Assembly: GCA_005809115.1 (NCBI GenBank)
Contig: SYLK01000907.1
Coordinates: 1 to 6,386, forward strand
Source: Planctomyces sp.
Lineage (GTDB): Bacteria > Planctomycetota > Planctomycetia > Planctomycetales > Planctomycetaceae
Length of the DNA stretch: 6,386 nt
Direction: 5' to 3'
Shown: piece by piece, positions 5,959 to 6,386 of the stretch
Numbering within the stretch: the stretch's first letter is position 1
Layout of the letters: the number at the start of each line of letters is the position of its first letter
Position numbers and translations under genes: made by a program
Notes under the pieces: model-generated
What the model saw: the letters and a program-made list of their open reading frames with translations, nothing else
Told to the model about the DNA's origin: nothing
Database searches by the model: none

Positions 5959-6386
5959 CGTGGAGCCTCCAGGAGCGCGGCCGCGTCACGCAGGAGCGAT
6001 TCCAGGGGAGAGGGAATGTACAGGCCCATCAACAGGACGAGGGCCATAAACAGCAGGATCGGAGCACAGGTGCCAAACGTGTCGTGAAAGCCATTCGGCG
6101 CCGGCTCTGCGGGCGCTTCACCCTGAACCACGGCGAGCACGGTAGTTCCCATGCCGACGAAAACGACCGTCAGAAACCCGAGAAACAGCCCCGCCGACAG
6201 AAACTGGCCACTGCCAATCGCGGCGCTGACAATCGTAAACTCGCTCACGAACGGCCCGAACGGTGGAGCGCCGGTAATTGCGAGAAAGCCGGTCAGAAAC
6301 AGCGCACCCGAAACCGGCAATCGCTGCATCGCGCCCCGCACATCATCCGTGGATTTGCTGCCATAAGCGCGATGGATGTTTCCCGA
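5955..6386 (-). CDS. hyfF: C-terminal part of HyfF/NuoN-like ion-translocating membrane subunit (partial)
   Basis: The last 143 residues of a membrane protein whose 5' end lies beyond the right edge. The frame is open to base 6386, so the GTG at 6341 should not be taken as the start. In the fragment, residues 25-39 and about 62-88 are hydrophobic and 108-124 is a further helix. The loop GAPPFGPFVSEF (39-50) is the conserved PPF/SEF signature of antiporter-like subunits (NuoL/M/N, HyfB/D/F, Mrp). HyfF rather than NuoN is chosen because the next genes are HyfG- and HyfI-like, matching the hyf/ehr order. The role would be ion transport across the cytoplasmic membrane, coupled to electron transfer in the peripheral arm. 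The stop overlaps the next ATG by 4 bases (ATGA). The subunit identity (HyfF against HyfB/D) is not certain from this fragment; the family is. Confidence 0.85.
   Translation of the reverse strand, partial: SGNIHRAYGSKSTDDVRGAMQRLPVSGALFLTGFLAITGAPPFGPFVSEFTIVSAAIGSGQFLSAGLFLGFLTVVFVGMGTTVLAVVQGEAPAEPAPNGFHDTFGTCAPILLFMALVLLMGLYIPSPLESLLRDAAALLEAPR
5966..5970 (-). promoter_or_regulatory. Shine-Dalgarno GGAGG for the large-subunit gene
   Basis: GGAGG on the reverse strand lies 7 bases before the ATG at 5958-5956, inside the end of the membrane-subunit gene. It fixes the start and, with the ATGA overlap, points to translational coupling. Confidence 0.75.

Noticed and set aside
3610..6386. A functional NiFe hydrogenase (Hyf/Hyc type) operon
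   Set aside because: The gene order and folds fit, but the large subunit lacks all NiFe-binding cysteines, so H2 chemistry is not supported.
3610..6386. Standard respiratory complex I (nuo) genes
   Set aside because: NuoC and NuoD are fused, a ferredoxin is fused to a NuoB domain bearing CNACE instead of adjacent cysteines, and the order membrane subunit-large-small is that of hyf/ehr operons.
1..6386. CRISPR arrays, tRNA or rRNA genes, complete insertion sequences
   Set aside because: No regularly spaced repeats, cloverleaf-like segments, rRNA-like stretches or transposase motifs were seen by eye.

Overview
The window reads as chromosomal DNA of a high-GC, Gram-negative-type bacterium. A member of the Planctomycetota is the best guess. 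That rests on three things: the style of the TrhO-RluA fusion, the complex-I-like gene order, and a relic of a repeated hypothetical protein that I associate from memory with Planctomycetota and Acidobacteriota. It is an inference, because no marker gene is present.

Layout. (1) Positions 2-1360 (+) hold the 3' part of a gene that fuses a TrhO/UPF0176-type rhodanese (tRNA U34 hydroxylase family) to an S4-like segment and an RluA-type pseudouridine synthase. (2) Positions 1462-2340 (+) encode a protein-L-isoaspartate O-methyltransferase with an extra N-terminal hydrophobic segment. (3) Positions 2341-2545 contain no convincing gene but carry a hairpin and two close perfect palindromes. (4) Positions 2546-3562 (-) are a decayed copy of an uncharacterised protein family, apparently with no proper start, no N-terminus and two in-frame internal losses. 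(5) Positions 3610-6386 (-) are the distal end of an operon for a membrane-bound complex related to complex I and group 4 hydrogenases. In order of transcription these are the end of a HyfF/NuoN-type ion-translocating membrane subunit, a NuoC-NuoD-type (HyfG-like) large subunit, and a ferredoxin-NuoB-type (HyfH-HyfI-like) small subunit.

How they work together. The three operon genes are tightly packed (a 4-nt ATGA overlap, then a 9-nt gap, each with a Shine-Dalgarno sequence), so they should be made as one complex. The small subunit keeps ligands for two ferredoxin-type clusters and one NuoB-like cluster. The large subunit has lost all four cysteines that hold the NiFe centre of hydrogenases. 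The complex is therefore probably not a hydrogenase. It belongs with the 'energy-converting hydrogenase related' (Ehr) complexes, whose physiological electron acceptor is unsettled. This is the most interesting system in the window. The fusion of two tRNA/rRNA-modifying domains is second, and the relic element with its palindromes is third.
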